Source: Fibrobacterota bacterium
GTDB lineage: Bacteria; Fibrobacterota; Fibrobacteria; UBA5070
Direction: 5' to 3'
Length of the DNA stretch: 64,000 nucleotides
Assembly (NCBI GenBank): GCA_016715065.1
Contig: JADKBN010000003.1
Location: forward strand, 310,001-374,000
In this document: positions 41,325 to 50,994 of the stretch, in pieces
How positions within the stretch are numbered: the stretch's first letter is position 1
Layout of the letters: each line of letters opens with the position of its first letter
Notes under the pieces: generated by a model
Database searches by the model: none
Told to the model about the DNA's origin: nothing
What the model saw: only the letters and a program-made list of their open reading frames with translations
Translations under genes and position numbers: made by a program

Positions 41325-42313
41325 AACGCGCTTTCCTCGCCACCTTGTTGGCCTCCGCCGTGGCCTTTTCCGCCACTGCTCCGTCGGGGGGCCTGCGGGC
41401 CACCAATGTCAACGACTTCCTGCTGACCAAGCGCAAGCCGCGTTGGTACAACGAGATCTGGACCTGGCAATTTTTGTTCGACAACGGAACCCAAGCCACG
41501 CTCAACTACACGTTTGCGCGCCTTGGGTTCAAGGATCCCGTCTGCGGAGCGGATTTTTCCATCGCAGGCTTCAAGGGACGGAATTTCGCCGTCGGCCGCG
41601 AGTATCCGGAGGCACGGTTCGAGCAGCAGGCCAGCCCCGCGCGCATCCAGATCCATCCCGACATGTGGGCGCAAGGGATGCCGCCGGCCAGCCATCGAGT
41701 CCATTTCGCCACGACCAAAAACGAGGGTTTTTTCCTGGACATGGAATTTTCCAACATGGTTCCTGGCGTGGCTTGGGGTGGCAGCGGCACCTGGGAAACC
41801 AAGGGAGGAGATTTGTCCATTCTGCTATTGATCCCATCCGCTCGGGTCAAGGGGCGGATCGCGGTGGGCGCAGATACGCTGAACGTGGAGGGATGGGCCG
41901 TGCTGGAGCACAACCGGCAGACGGAATTGGTCGCCGACATCCTGACGCAGAGCATGCGGGGCTACCAGGCTGGTGAAAAGCCGTCCTATGTCAATGTGTT
42001 CAAGGAAAAAAAGGGTGGATGGAACGGTTTTGGCATCCAGTGGGGTGAATCCGGTCCACAGTTGTTCGCGCCAGGCCAACTCGGGGTCGAGGAGGGTGGC
42101 AGAGAACCGCCCCGGGGATTCTCCGTGGTGACTGCCGACCAGCGAAGCTTGGGATTTCGCCGCACCACCATCGCCCAATCCGGTTCCATCCTGGATGGAA
42201 TGGAAGGCGTGACCCGGTGGGTGGTCAAGCAGTTCATCGGGGATGTGAACATCCAGCGTGGCAAGCTGGACAAGGCCCATTCGTTCTACCAGTTCACCCA
42301 GGTCCGCAACTAG
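41321..42313 (+). CDS. Secreted protein, possibly lipocalin-like
   Basis: A 330-residue protein with a signal peptide (MKRAFLATLLASAVAFSATA). The mature part is beta-rich with many aromatic residues: WYNEIWTWQFLFDNGTQATLNYT and WGGSGTWETKGGDLSILL. This resembles the two-lobed AttH/Svf1/CrtC-like lipocalin fold, a low-confidence suggestion. It is translationally coupled to trmL, which seems incidental. Its end overlaps the convergent glycosyltransferase gene by 20 bases. Probably periplasmic; ligand unknown. Confidence 0.55.
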   Translation: MKRAFLATLLASAVAFSATAPSGGLRATNVNDFLLTKRKPRWYNEIWTWQFLFDNGTQATLNYTFARLGFKDPVCGADFSIAGFKGRNFAVGREYPEARFEQQASPARIQIHPDMWAQGMPPASHRVHFATTKNEGFFLDMEFSNMVPGVAWGGSGTWETKGGDLSILLLIPSARVKGRIAVGADTLNVEGWAVLEHNRQTELVADILTQSMRGYQAGEKPSYVNVFKEKKGGWNGFGIQWGESGPQLFAPGQLGVEEGGREPPRGFSVVTADQRSLGFRRTTIAQSGSILDGMEGVTRWVVKQFIGDVNIQRGKLDKAHSFYQFTQVRN

Positions 42314-43442
42314 TCGCTTCTTCCAGGGCCTGGTAGATTTCGCGGGCCCTGGACTCCCACGAGAGCGTGCCGGCGAATCCAACGCCCAGCGCGCCAGCTT
42401 GGGAAAGCTTCGCGGGTACGGACAGGTATCGCGCCAAGGCATCGACGGTGGAGGTGATCGAGTCCACGGCCACGATCGTTCCGCATCCGGGCCCGACGGC
42501 TTCGGGCATCCCGCCGGAATCCGCGGCGACCACGGGAGCTCCGCAAGCCTGGGCTTCGGCCAAAACCATCCCGAATCCTTCGACATCCCGGGCCGTTTGG
42601 CGGGACAACAACGCGAACACGCCAAGCGATAGGAACGAGCCGAGGTCTTCGTCCGGAATCTTTCCGCAGAATCGGACCCCTTCCCCCAGGTTTTCCGCGC
42701 GCAGAATCGATTCGAGGCGTTTGCGATCCGGTCCGGTTCCTCCGATCAGCAATCGGGTCCCGGGAATCCGCTGGGCGAGCGGAGCCATGCATCGCAGCAG
42801 CGTATCGATTCCCTTGCGCTCGACCAGGCGCGCGAGGGTGGTGACCACCGGGGCGTCCGGCGCGATTCCCAGTCGCTGTCGCAATGCGAGTTTTTCGGAG
42901 GTCGACGGTGGACGGAATCTGTCCAAGTCCACGCCGGGATGGACCACCCGGACCTTCGCGGGATCGATGCCGTGGGGCAGCAGCGCCGCCGTGGCCCGCG
43001 AGTTGGGGAGCACCAGATCCATGCCCTTCAGGGTGCCAGCGGCGTAGCGCAGTCCGAACCGGCCAAGCGGATGGCGAAGCAATTCCCGTCCGTGCACCAA
43101 GGTCGAGCGCACGATCCCGTTTTGGGTGGGGGCCATGCCCGGAAACCACTGTGCATACAGGACGTGGGTTGCACCGTGGTGGCGCAGGATGCGTCGGATC
43201 CGGGCCAACAATCCCACCACAAGCCAACTCGAATGGATCCGGATGCGCTCCACCGGAAAGGGGAGACCAGGGTCTACCAGTGCTGCTGCGGGGTGGTCGG
43301 GGGCGATCACCACCAGGTGTTCGCATAGGGGGTGCAGGTGTTCGGCAAGACAACCGACATAGGTCTGGATGCCACCTGTTTCCGGTGGAAAATCTTGGGT
43401 CACGATGGCTAGGCGCACCCGTTCAAGGGTGCAACGTTGCAT
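42294..43442 (-). CDS. Glycosyltransferase family 4 protein
   Basis: A 382-residue GT-B enzyme. N-terminal acceptor domain starts VRLAIVTQDFPPETGGIQTYV, a hallmark of GT4; the donor domain has VVTTLARLVERKGIDTLL, LLIGGTGPDRKRLE and the E-x7-E motif in EGFGMVLAEAQACGAPVV. The ATG at 43442 is used; a GTG eight codons later is possible. It is divergent from the outer-membrane protein gene with 47 bases between them. The likely product is a step in lipopolysaccharide or exopolysaccharide synthesis; the sugar cannot be predicted. Confidence 0.88.
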   Translation of the reverse strand: MQRCTLERVRLAIVTQDFPPETGGIQTYVGCLAEHLHPLCEHLVVIAPDHPAAALVDPGLPFPVERIRIHSSWLVVGLLARIRRILRHHGATHVLYAQWFPGMAPTQNGIVRSTLVHGRELLRHPLGRFGLRYAAGTLKGMDLVLPNSRATAALLPHGIDPAKVRVVHPGVDLDRFRPPSTSEKLALRQRLGIAPDAPVVTTLARLVERKGIDTLLRCMAPLAQRIPGTRLLIGGTGPDRKRLESILRAENLGEGVRFCGKIPDEDLGSFLSLGVFALLSRQTARDVEGFGMVLAEAQACGAPVVAADSGGMPEAVGPGCGTIVAVDSITSTVDALARYLSVPAKLSQAGALGVGFAGTLSWESRAREIYQALEEATSCGPG

Positions 43443-43489
43443 CCACTTCGGCAAGTGGCTCGATTCGATCCTACATTCCTGGGGAATCC

Positions 43490-45013
43490 ATGCTGTCGAT
43501 CGTTCTGTTCTTCGTGTCGGGTGCACTCGCCGACACCGGCACCACCGCCGATACCACCTTTCCCGGCTGGCATGCCGAGCCACGGCGATCACAGCCGCCG
43601 CCCGATCCGCCAGAGCCGGCAAAAAGCCAAGCGCGCAACAAATCGAACCCTTCACCCGACTGGGTGGTGGTCCAGGAACATCCCGCGCTGGAAAGGGATT
43701 CCACCGTCGCCCTGGAAATCCTGGAGCATCCCGTGATGGCCGCGCTTGTGTGGCCGTTCGACAACCTGTTGGCGCCGACCGCGAAATTCGTGCTCCGTCC
43801 CGTTCGCAAAGCCATCCGTTACGGTGAACGGACCCAGGTGATCGATCGGGGCTTGCGACTGGTCCATCCCGATTCCGTGGAGACGCGCTGGCTTTATCCG
43901 GTGGCCACCCTGGATGGCAGCGAAGGGTCCGCATGGGGGCTCACGTACTTGGACCAGGACTTCCTGGGTCGCAAATGGAATTTCCGCACCTCCGGGCGAG
44001 TCGCCGTGCAGAAGGACGTCGGCGGAAGCCTGTCGCTGACACTTCCTGTCATGAAGCCGTTGGGCCAGCGGATCTGGGGGGGCGCTTCCGCTTCTCGCAG
44101 CCAGGCCCAAGGGGTCAGGATCCCCGGGATGTGGGAAGCCGGGGATCCCGCTTCCCAAGGCGCCGTTTCGATGGAGCGGATCCAGTGGACCGTGGGCAGC
44201 GGTGCCGGGTTGCCCTGGGCTGGCTCGGTTTGGGTATATTTCGCCTCCGAGTGGCTGCGTGCGGGAGAGCCCCTGCGCTGGGACCTGGAGCTTCCTTCGG
44301 GGGACTCCGTTCCCTGGTTGGCTCGCGGCGATCGCGGGACCGAAGGCGAAGAAACGGACCGGACCGTGGCCATCGGCTGGAACTGGTCTGACCAAAATTT
44401 GTCAGGAGCTCCTTCTTCAGGAGGGGCGGCAGGCGTGAAGGGGTGGCGGACCTGGGCCGTGGGTGGAGGCGACGCGGCAGGAATCGAGGCGAATGCCGCC
44501 CGTTATTTCCTGATCGGCAAGGAGCGGTACATCTACCGGGCGGAAGACCTGAAACCGTATCTGGATCTGGACGCGAAGGAAGTGGTTCGCATCCTGGACC
44601 CCTCCACGTTGCGCCAACGACTGACACAGCGCAAGATCCTGGCGCTCCATGCCCGCGTGGCCAAGATGTGGGAGATCGATCCGAAGGGGATTCCGACGTC
44701 CTTTTATCTTTTCCCCTCGATGGGCGGCGGTGCCCCGGCGCGAGCCTACCCGGGCAGCTTCCTGGTGGACCGAGCCGTGGCGGGGATTTCCGCCGAATAC
44801 CGTTGGCCGGTCTGGAAGTATGTGGACGGCACCGCTTTCGCCGAGATCGCTTGGGCCGATGCGGGCTGGTGGATCCCCAGATGGGAACAGCTGGCGCCTG
44901 GATTCGGAACGGGGCTGCGCGTGCGCCTGGACAACCGTTTCCTGTTTCGCACCCATCTATCCATCGGGCGTGTCGGAATCCGCTACGCCATGACCTCCAG
45001 CTCGGAGTTCTGA
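43490..45013 (+). CDS. Predicted outer-membrane beta-barrel protein
   Basis: A 507-residue protein with an N-terminal signal (SIVLFFVSGALADTG), a Pro-rich linker (QPPPDPPEPAKSQ), and then a repeated pattern of amphipathic beta strands rich in Gly, Trp, Tyr and Arg. It ends RVGIRYAMTSSSEF with the C-terminal Phe expected for Bam-assembled barrels. The end resembles the surface-antigen (BamA/TamA-like) barrel but POTRA domains are not evident. It lies among glycosyltransferases, which suggests a cell-envelope role. Two bases separate its end from the convergent gene. Confidence 0.6.
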   Translation: MLSIVLFFVSGALADTGTTADTTFPGWHAEPRRSQPPPDPPEPAKSQARNKSNPSPDWVVVQEHPALERDSTVALEILEHPVMAALVWPFDNLLAPTAKFVLRPVRKAIRYGERTQVIDRGLRLVHPDSVETRWLYPVATLDGSEGSAWGLTYLDQDFLGRKWNFRTSGRVAVQKDVGGSLSLTLPVMKPLGQRIWGGASASRSQAQGVRIPGMWEAGDPASQGAVSMERIQWTVGSGAGLPWAGSVWVYFASEWLRAGEPLRWDLELPSGDSVPWLARGDRGTEGEETDRTVAIGWNWSDQNLSGAPSSGGAAGVKGWRTWAVGGGDAAGIEANAARYFLIGKERYIYRAEDLKPYLDLDAKEVVRILDPSTLRQRLTQRKILALHARVAKMWEIDPKGIPTSFYLFPSMGGGAPARAYPGSFLVDRAVAGISAEYRWPVWKYVDGTAFAEIAWADAGWWIPRWEQLAPGFGTGLRVRLDNRFLFRTHLSIGRVGIRYAMTSSSEF

Positions 45014-45015
45014 GC

Positions 45016-46179
45016 CTACCTCCGGGTTTGTCGGATTTCGTCCAGGAAGGCGTCGGTCGCGCTTGTCGCGGCCTGCCAGGAAAACCGCCCTGCCCACTCG
45101 ATGGCGGCTCGGCCCATCCGCGACCTGCGCTCGGGGTCGGCGGCCAACCTTTCGATGGCTTCCGCCAGCGCCTGTGCGGCGCAGGAATCGTCATTGTCGA
45201 CCAAAATCCCCGTTTGGCCGTCCGAGACGGAATCCTGCAGGCCATCGGTGCGAGTCGCAACCACCGGCAATCCCCTGGATTGGGCTTCCACCGCGGCGAT
45301 GCACCAGCCTTCGAACCGACTGGGCACACAGAAAATGTCCGCCTGGTCCAAGATCCGGTACTTCTCCTGGTTCGAGGGATTGCGGACGATCGTGATCTTG
45401 GAACGCGCCGGGTGGCTGGAAAGCGCGGCGCTCATCCAGGCATCCATGCTGCGGTCGGACCGTCCCGCCACCACCAGCCGAAACGCCTCGTTGCGGGAAG
45501 CCAGCATCCCGAACGCTTCGAACAGGCGATCGAGGCCCTTCATCCGATGGTCCATGCGCCCCAGAAATGCGACGGTGATGGTGGACTTGTCCGAGCGATC
45601 GGCGGGAGGTGCGAAATCGGGAGGGTCGAATCCGATGGGGATCAGCTCGATGCGGGCAGCGGGATTGATCGCGCGAATCCTGGCCGCCGTCGCTCGGTTG
45701 GACAGCGAGAAAAAACGACCTTCCCGCACCACTCGGTTCTCGTATCGCAATGCGGCGGGCCCGAGCGGTCCAAGCCGGTGGAGGAGCTCTTCCCCGGCGA
45801 TGTGATGGAGCACCACCAAGGTTCTGTCCAGGTAAGTCAAGCTCCCAGGGACCGGCGCCCAGGGCGAGACCGAGTGCGAAAGCACCGTCTGTGGTTTCGC
45901 GGCGATTTCTTTGGCGATCCGGCGACTGGCGAGGAATCCCCAAGTTCTCCTGGAAACGAACTCTCCCAGGATCCCGAGGCCGAAGTCGAGTCGAACCGTG
46001 CCCTGGGGTGCGATGCAACCGCTTGGATGGCGCCCTGTCCAGACGGTGCGATGCCACGCGCTCAATCCCTCCAGGATCCGCCAGTCCCGCAGTGCACCTC
46101 CGCCTCCGCACCATGGGTTGTCCGGGCTGTCCCACGACAGATGAAGGAGGGGAGTACCTGCCTTTGATTCGGGTGCCAT
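45016..46179 (-). CDS. Glycosyltransferase family 4 protein
   Basis: About 387 residues. The N-terminal LLHLSWDSPDNPWCGGGGALR contains the Gly-rich GT-B loop; the donor domain has ITVAFLGRMDHRMKGLDRLFEA, RLVVAGRSDRS and the E-x7-E motif in SRFEGWCIAAVEAQSRGLPVVA. The ATG at 46179 is used; a TTG at 46194 extends it by five residues. It is the third GT4-type enzyme in the window and likely acts in surface polysaccharide synthesis. Its start faces the YecH-like gene across 90 bases. Confidence 0.87.
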   Translation of the reverse strand: MAPESKAGTPLLHLSWDSPDNPWCGGGGALRDWRILEGLSAWHRTVWTGRHPSGCIAPQGTVRLDFGLGILGEFVSRRTWGFLASRRIAKEIAAKPQTVLSHSVSPWAPVPGSLTYLDRTLVVLHHIAGEELLHRLGPLGPAALRYENRVVREGRFFSLSNRATAARIRAINPAARIELIPIGFDPPDFAPPADRSDKSTITVAFLGRMDHRMKGLDRLFEAFGMLASRNEAFRLVVAGRSDRSMDAWMSAALSSHPARSKITIVRNPSNQEKYRILDQADIFCVPSRFEGWCIAAVEAQSRGLPVVATRTDGLQDSVSDGQTGILVDNDDSCAAQALAEAIERLAADPERRSRMGRAAIEWAGRFSWQAATSATDAFLDEIRQTRR

Positions 46180-46227
46180 TTCCACGGAGGCCAATTGTAG
46201 CTCAGCGGTGCGGCTGCCCAGGAAACA

Positions 46228-46249
46228 TTGTATATTTAGAGTTATACAA
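46228..46249. promoter_or_regulatory. Perfect 7-bp palindrome before the YecH-like gene
   Basis: TTGTATA (46228-46234) and TATACAA (46243-46249) flank an 8-base spacer in an AT-rich island inside GC-rich DNA, about 20 bases before the likely ATG. It overlaps promoter-like TATA boxes, as a repressor operator would. The binding protein is unknown. Confidence 0.45.
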
Positions 46250-46269
46250 ATCCACTAATGGAGGCTGAC

Positions 46270-46521
46270 ATGTCTGTTGTCGAATCAATCCATGGACACG
46301 ATGTGATCCACATGATCCAGGAATCCACCAACGGCTGGTCGCGATCGGAACTGATCCACGCCATCGACGAGCGCTTTGGCCCACAAGCGCGGTTCCACAC
46401 ATGCTCCGCGGAAGGCATGGACGCCACGACCCTGATCGATTTTTTGGAGTCCAAGGGCAAGTTTCTTCCCGATCGCAGCGGAATCGTGATGGATCCCACC
46501 AAGGTTTGCAACCACGACTGA
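46270..46521 (+). CDS. yecH: YecH-like small metal-binding protein
   Basis: An 83-residue protein that matches YecH (DUF2492): SIHGHDVIHMIQES at the start, FGPQARFHTCSAEGMDATTLIDFLESKGKF in the middle (HTCSAEGM), and a short tail with VCNHD. Two His clusters and two Cys could bind metal; the family is annotated as metal-binding without a proven role. The ATG at 46270 is preceded by GGAGG, better placed than for the ATG at 46258. A palindrome upstream suggests regulated expression. Confidence 0.8.
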   Translation: MSVVESIHGHDVIHMIQESTNGWSRSELIHAIDERFGPQARFHTCSAEGMDATTLIDFLESKGKFLPDRSGIVMDPTKVCNHD

Positions 46522-46564
46522 AGTCCCAGAGGTCAGCTGCGGGGCAAGATCCCTGCCGCCGAGT

Positions 46565-47812
46565 TCAGGGGGCGGCTGAGGAACGTCTGGGAGGCTGTGT
46601 GAAGCGGATTTGCCATCGCTGGGAAGGCGAGTCCACCCGCAGGTCCCAGGCGCCCATGGGAAGTCCGGGCGACAAGGTTCGCTCGTGAACGCCTCGATCG
46701 AATCGCAGGGGGCGAGTCCGCAGGTGTTCGCGACCCCTCTCGTCCAGCAAGCGCAGCACCACCTCCGTCTCCTGGACCACTGAGAAGCCGATGGTCAGCG
46801 TGCCGGAAGAGTCCGCCTCGGCGGCCAGCCAGGAAGCGGGCCAATGATCGGATGCCTCCTTCCAGGCGCGGCTGGAACCAGAGGCAAGCGTCCACTCCAG
46901 ATTGATCCCTCCCGAATCCAGCCTGCGCGCGAGATCGACGGCGTCGAGCCATCCTTCCAGCCGTTTTTTGCCCAGACTCACCCGCCAGTAGGTGACCAGG
47001 TTGGAGCCCTCCCTGCCGAGTTGGAGCGAATCGGAGGTAAACCAATGAATTGCCCGATGGATCGGGAAGCGCCCCGCGGTATCGCTGCGCAGAGTGTCCG
47101 GGAGCCCTTCGAGAAGGGCGGCGAACGGACGAAGCGGATTCGGACGGGAGCGCCACAATTCCAAACGCGCCCCGACCGCCGGACGACCTTCGTGGTCCCG
47201 GGCGCGGGCCGACAACGCGCCCGAGAGGCTCCGCGCAAGCCTGCGGCGGAGGGTGTCGTCGGAGGGGAATCGCAACTTGTTGGTGGGCGGATCGTTGTTC
47301 ACCAGACGCTGGCAGTACGGATCCAATCCGGAATCGGGGAGGATTCTCCAGGTGGGAACGTGGACCCAGTGGGTCGCATCCAGCTTCCACAACGCGCTGT
47401 CGGGACGGTTGCGGGGGTCCTTGGGCAGGAGGAACATGTCCCAGCCCACGGAAAATTGCCGCTCTTGCGGGCATCCCCGGGAAGCCAGCCAGGTTCGTTG
47501 GGCGGTTCGGGCCAGGGCCGGACCCAGCGTGTCACGGAAGGGAACTCCCCACTGAAGGTCCAGTTGGGTTTGGCGCAGGTCCGGGTGGAATCGCGCCGAG
47601 CCCCCTGCCAGCGGGAGGATACCCGCGGGGACCAAGGCGAACACTTCCAGTCGGGCATCCAAACGAGTGCGTGCGCCGAAGTCGGACACCAGCGAATCCG
47701 CCCAGCGCCTGGATTGCAGGGAATCCAGATCGGTTCTACGCTCCATCCAGATCCCGATCTTCCAGCTCGGCGCGGACGACAGAGCACCGAGAGCCAACCA
47801 GAATGAAATCAC
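46565..47812 (-). CDS. Secreted protein of unknown function
   Basis: A 415-residue protein from a GTG start with a short hydrophobic signal (VISFWLALGALSSAPS). The rest is Arg/Leu/Trp-rich and appears beta-strand-heavy; two Cys (RGCPQER and DPYCQRL) may form a disulfide. Mid-protein ARARDHEGRPAVGARLELWR looks like a carboxypeptidase-regulatory or Ig-like segment. No family recognised. The GTG at 47812 is chosen because longer frames would overlap the divergent gene at 47855; 42 bases separate the two starts. Confidence 0.55.
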   Translation of the reverse strand: MISFWLALGALSSAPSWKIGIWMERRTDLDSLQSRRWADSLVSDFGARTRLDARLEVFALVPAGILPLAGGSARFHPDLRQTQLDLQWGVPFRDTLGPALARTAQRTWLASRGCPQERQFSVGWDMFLLPKDPRNRPDSALWKLDATHWVHVPTWRILPDSGLDPYCQRLVNNDPPTNKLRFPSDDTLRRRLARSLSGALSARARDHEGRPAVGARLELWRSRPNPLRPFAALLEGLPDTLRSDTAGRFPIHRAIHWFTSDSLQLGREGSNLVTYWRVSLGKKRLEGWLDAVDLARRLDSGGINLEWTLASGSSRAWKEASDHWPASWLAAEADSSGTLTIGFSVVQETEVVLRLLDERGREHLRTRPLRFDRGVHERTLSPGLPMGAWDLRVDSPSQRWQIRFTQPPRRSSAAP

Positions 47813-47854
47813 CGCATGGACCTGCTTGCGTTGGAGACGTGGAAAAAGTAGGCT

Positions 47855-48154
47855 ATGGAAATGGAAATCCGGTCGGATCTCGCAGGCTTCCGCGCGGCGG
47901 AACAATCGATGGCCAAACGCTCCGAGCGCATCGCCCAGGCGACGTTGGACGCGGTCGGCTCACCGGATGGCCAGATCGCCCCGCAGGCCACCGGGTCCGC
48001 CTCGTCGGTTCCTTCCGCTCTCGCGCCCCGGTCGCCGGATTTTGTCAGCGATGTGGTGGGCATGACCACGGATCGCCTGGCCGGCGCCTACGACATCAAG
48101 GCCATGAAGGTGCGCGACCGGATGATGGGCGACCTGCTCGATCTGATCCGGTAG
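47855..48154 (+). CDS. Small flagellar rod-like protein (FlgC-related, tentative)
   Basis: A 99-residue protein. The N-terminus (IRSDLAGFRAAEQSMAKRSERIAQAT) has the helix pattern of flagellar rod/hook N-terminal regions, and the C-terminus (DIKAMKVRDRMMGDLLDLI) resembles the terminal helix of FlgB/FlgC-type small rod proteins. The middle is a short Ala/Pro/Ser linker. This terminal-helices-only architecture is consistent with an axial-protein-like subunit. The codon pattern supports a real gene; the flagellar link is by analogy. Confidence 0.45.
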   Translation: MEMEIRSDLAGFRAAEQSMAKRSERIAQATLDAVGSPDGQIAPQATGSASSVPSALAPRSPDFVSDVVGMTTDRLAGAYDIKAMKVRDRMMGDLLDLIR

Positions 48155-48204
48155 GCCGTCCCAATCCATCGAGTCGAAAGGTCGATGGACAGTACGACGG
48201 AAGT

Positions 48205-48352
48205 CCGCTCGTCCTGAGGAGGGGCGAAGCCCCGTCTCGAAGGGCGACGGACCATGGAAGCGCTGGAGGTTTTATTATTTGTGCCCGAAGCACATCGCCG
48301 TCCGCCCTTCGAGACGTCCCTCGACAAGCTCGGGACTCCTCAGGACGAACGG
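48205..48352. repeat. Inverted pair of dispersed repeat, locus R1
   Basis: 48205-48250 carries CTCGTCCTGAGGAGG...GTCTCGAAGGGCG and 48298-48352 carries its inverse with the extra GACAAGCTCGGGACTCC segment. The two arms could fold back on each other across 47 bases. The same element occurs as inverted pairs at 50995-51175 and 59596-59780. Here it fills the convergent gap 48155-48359 between two gene ends. Confidence 0.75.
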
Positions 48353-48359
48353 ATTATGT

Positions 48360-49392
48360 CTAGTCGACGTCGTAGCCCAGGGATCGTTCGCCGTTTTCGA
48401 TCTCCCGCACGAGGTCCGACGATTTGCGGCGTGCCATGGCCAACACGCTGCGGCGCCATCCGGTGCGCTTGCAATAGGCCTCGTAGGATTCCGTCCGCCA
48501 CGGGAAATCGCGCTTCCAGACAATTTCCGGCGATGCATAGCGCAGCACCAGCGGCAGCAGAATGGCGGAAGCGGGGGTGCCCTTGCCCGTTTCGGATTCG
48601 AAGGGAGGGCACAAGAGCGTGGTCTTGCGCGCGTGGCAGTTTTCCTGGAGGACGGCGCGCGTCCTGGAGAGCGATTGGAGGAACGGAGCCAGGTCGCGAT
48701 CCTGGTAGACGGTGTTTCCCAGATCGAAGATCTTCCGGACTTGGAGCAGATCGATCTTGTACTGCCCGAAGTGCTGGAAAAAGTCCACCAGCTGGGCCTG
48801 GTTGGAGGGATTGACGGTGTAATTGATCCGCACCTTGAAGGATCGATCCGACTTCGCGGCCAGATCGGTCAGCACCGCCAAGGCGCGATGGAGCTTCTCG
48901 TAGGAGGCCGGTGGCTGCAGCCGCTCGTAGGTCTCTTTTTCCACCCCGTGCATGGAAACGGTGAATTCGTCGAGTCCGGCTTCCAGCAATTTCTCCGCGA
49001 GGGATTCCGTGAGCAGCTGGGCGTTGGTGGCGATGCCCACGAAGGGAACCTTGTGGAGCCGCTTGGCGATCTCCACCATGCGAGGAAGCTGGGGATGCAA
49101 GGTGGGTTCGGCGCTGCAGCCCAGCACCAACTGCAGCGATTTTTTGAACAGGAGGCTCGCGATGCGCTCGTAATCGGCCAGCGGCATGATCTCGCGTTTT
49201 TTCCCGGCGTACTCGGGAGAGCTGAAATGGCACATCTGGCAACGCAGGTTGCAAGCCAGGGCCGGGTCCCAGTCGGATGGACAAATGGCGCATGCCGAGC
49301 AGATCGGCGGCGACCACGCCCAGACACTTCAGGGAATGGTTTTTCAACAGCCGGTTCAATTTCAGCAGCACGTAAGGGTTTCTCGTGATCAC
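48360..49392 (-). pseudogene. Radical SAM protein split by a single-base frameshift
   Basis: The C-terminal 291 residues read cleanly from 49235 to the stop at 48360, but the first Met there lies inside the SAM motif. Continuing upstream in that frame gives PALACNLRCQMCH, the complete CX3CX2C cluster, then an in-frame TGA with no start codon between. A second frame supplies the expected N-terminus from GTG at 49392 (ITRNPYVLLKLNRLLKNHSL, ending HLSIRL). Removing one C from CCC at 49268-49270 joins them as SIRLDPALACNLRCQMC. So it is one ~342-residue radical SAM enzyme with an indel: either a sequencing/assembly error or a recent pseudogene. Substrate unknown; the C-terminus has CHARKTTLLC. 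Confidence 0.75.
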
Positions 49393-49548
49393 CGGCCGAA
49401 TCCATCCTTCCGGAAGGACAACTCACCTTCCGCATCCGAAACCTATTTGGATCGAGGAGGCTTCCACAGGGTCGGCAAAAGGGCGCCGGGGATCGGGAAG
49501 TCTATTTTTAAGCCTCCGTACCGGGATTCTCACTAGACAGGATTTGTC

Positions 49549-50962
49549 ATGGCATTGCACTCGCCTCTCCATCCGATCTTCCTCGATCTCGCCGGGCACG
49601 ATGTGCTGGTGGTGGGTGGAGGAAAGGTGGGGGTCCGCAAAGCCCGCGAATTCCTGGAGTGCGGCGCGCACCTGCGCGTGGTTTCGCCGGCGTTCGATCC
49701 GGGTTTCGCGGACCTGGAAGGCCGCTACCAGCGCATCGAACGCCACTTCCGGCCGTCGGACGAAGGTGGAGCCAGGTTGGTGGTGGCGGCCACCTCCGAT
49801 CCGGAGACCAATCGGGCCGTCTACGCCTTGTGCTCGCAGCGCGGGATCCTGTGCAACGTGGCGGATGTGCCGGAGCTTTGCGACTGGCAGGCGGCGGCGG
49901 TGGCGCGCCAGGGTGACGTGCAGGTGGCCGTATCCACGCGTGGCCAGGCGCCATCCTTGTCTGTCTTCGCTCGTCGCGAACTCCAGACCTGGCTTGCCGA
50001 CGGGTTCAGCGACTTGGTGGAGGTTTTTGCGCGCTTGCGCGAGGAGTTCCGCGCCACCATGGAGTTGCACGAGCGGGAACAGTTTTGGAAAACGGTGGAT
50101 GCGGCGGACATGTTGGACCTGCTGCGCCGCGAAGGGGTCGGAGCCGTGGAAGCGAGTCTGCGAGCGCGTCGCGAAACGGGTCGCGCACCCGTGTCCGCCA
50201 AGCTGGGGCGCGTCGTGTTGGTGGGAGCCGGTCCCGGCCACCCGGATTTGGTCACCCGCATGGGATGGAAGGTGCTGGGCATGGCCACGGCGCTGGTGCA
50301 TGATCGCCTGGTCGCCCCCCAACTCGTGGCGGCGGTACCCACCTCCTGCGAGGTCTATCCGGTGGGCAAGACAGGTTTTGGTCCTTCGCATGGCCAGGCG
50401 GATATCCAGGCCCTTGATGGTGAAATTGGCCAAGCAAGGCCATCTGGTGGTGCGTCTCAAGGGAGGGGATTCCTTCGTGTTCGGACGCGGCGGCGAAGAA
50501 ATCGAAGCCTGCATCGAGGCGGGGATCCCTTTCGAGGTCGTACCGGGGGTGAGTTCCAGTCTGTCGGTTCCTGCTTGGCGTGGCATCCCGGTCACGCACC
50601 GGGGCATCTCGCGCAGCTTCGCGGTGATTTCCGCCTTCCATGCGGATCTCACGCCCGCCAAAATTCCCGACGTGGAAACCGTGGTGGTCATGATGCCCTT
50701 GCATTCGCTGGGGTCGGTGCGGTCGCGCTTTCTGGAGGCTGGATGGGATCCATCCACGCCCTGCGCGGCCATCCAATCGGGTACGTTGGAGGGCGAACGC
50801 GAAGTGCTTTCCACGCTGGAGCGCATCGACGATGATCTGGCGCAAGCCAAGCTCGCCTCGCCTATCCTGGTGGTGGTGGGGCAGGTGGTGGGCTGGGCAA
50901 AGGAGCATCGCGAACTGTTGCAGCGAGTGGTAACTTCGAAGGCTGGTCGGCACCAGGCATAG
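49549..50962 (+). pseudogene. cysG: Siroheme synthase CysG with an apparent frameshift
   Basis: The N-terminal half (residues 1-~150) is precorrin-2 dehydrogenase/ferrochelatase: VLVVGGGKVGVRKAREFLE and AATSDPETNRAVYALC. The C-terminal half is uroporphyrinogen-III methyltransferase: VLVGAGPGHPDLVTRMGWKVL, then VVRLKGGDSFVFGRGGEE and EVVPGVSSSLSVPAWRGIPVTHRG. The two parts are in different frames. The first frame reads well to GQADIQAL and the second from LMVKLAKQGHL; removing one T at 50414-50415 restores a single ~470-residue CysG. Either a base-calling error or a lesion. If functional it makes siroheme for sulfite/nitrite reductase. ATG follows CAGGA. Confidence 0.8.
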
Positions 50963-50994
50963 CGTGTCGATCTGGAAGATAGATGCAGCCATGT

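Noticed and set aside
46195..46225. tRNA-like GTAGCTCAGCGGT
   Set aside because: No acceptor, anticodon or T arm can be formed around it.
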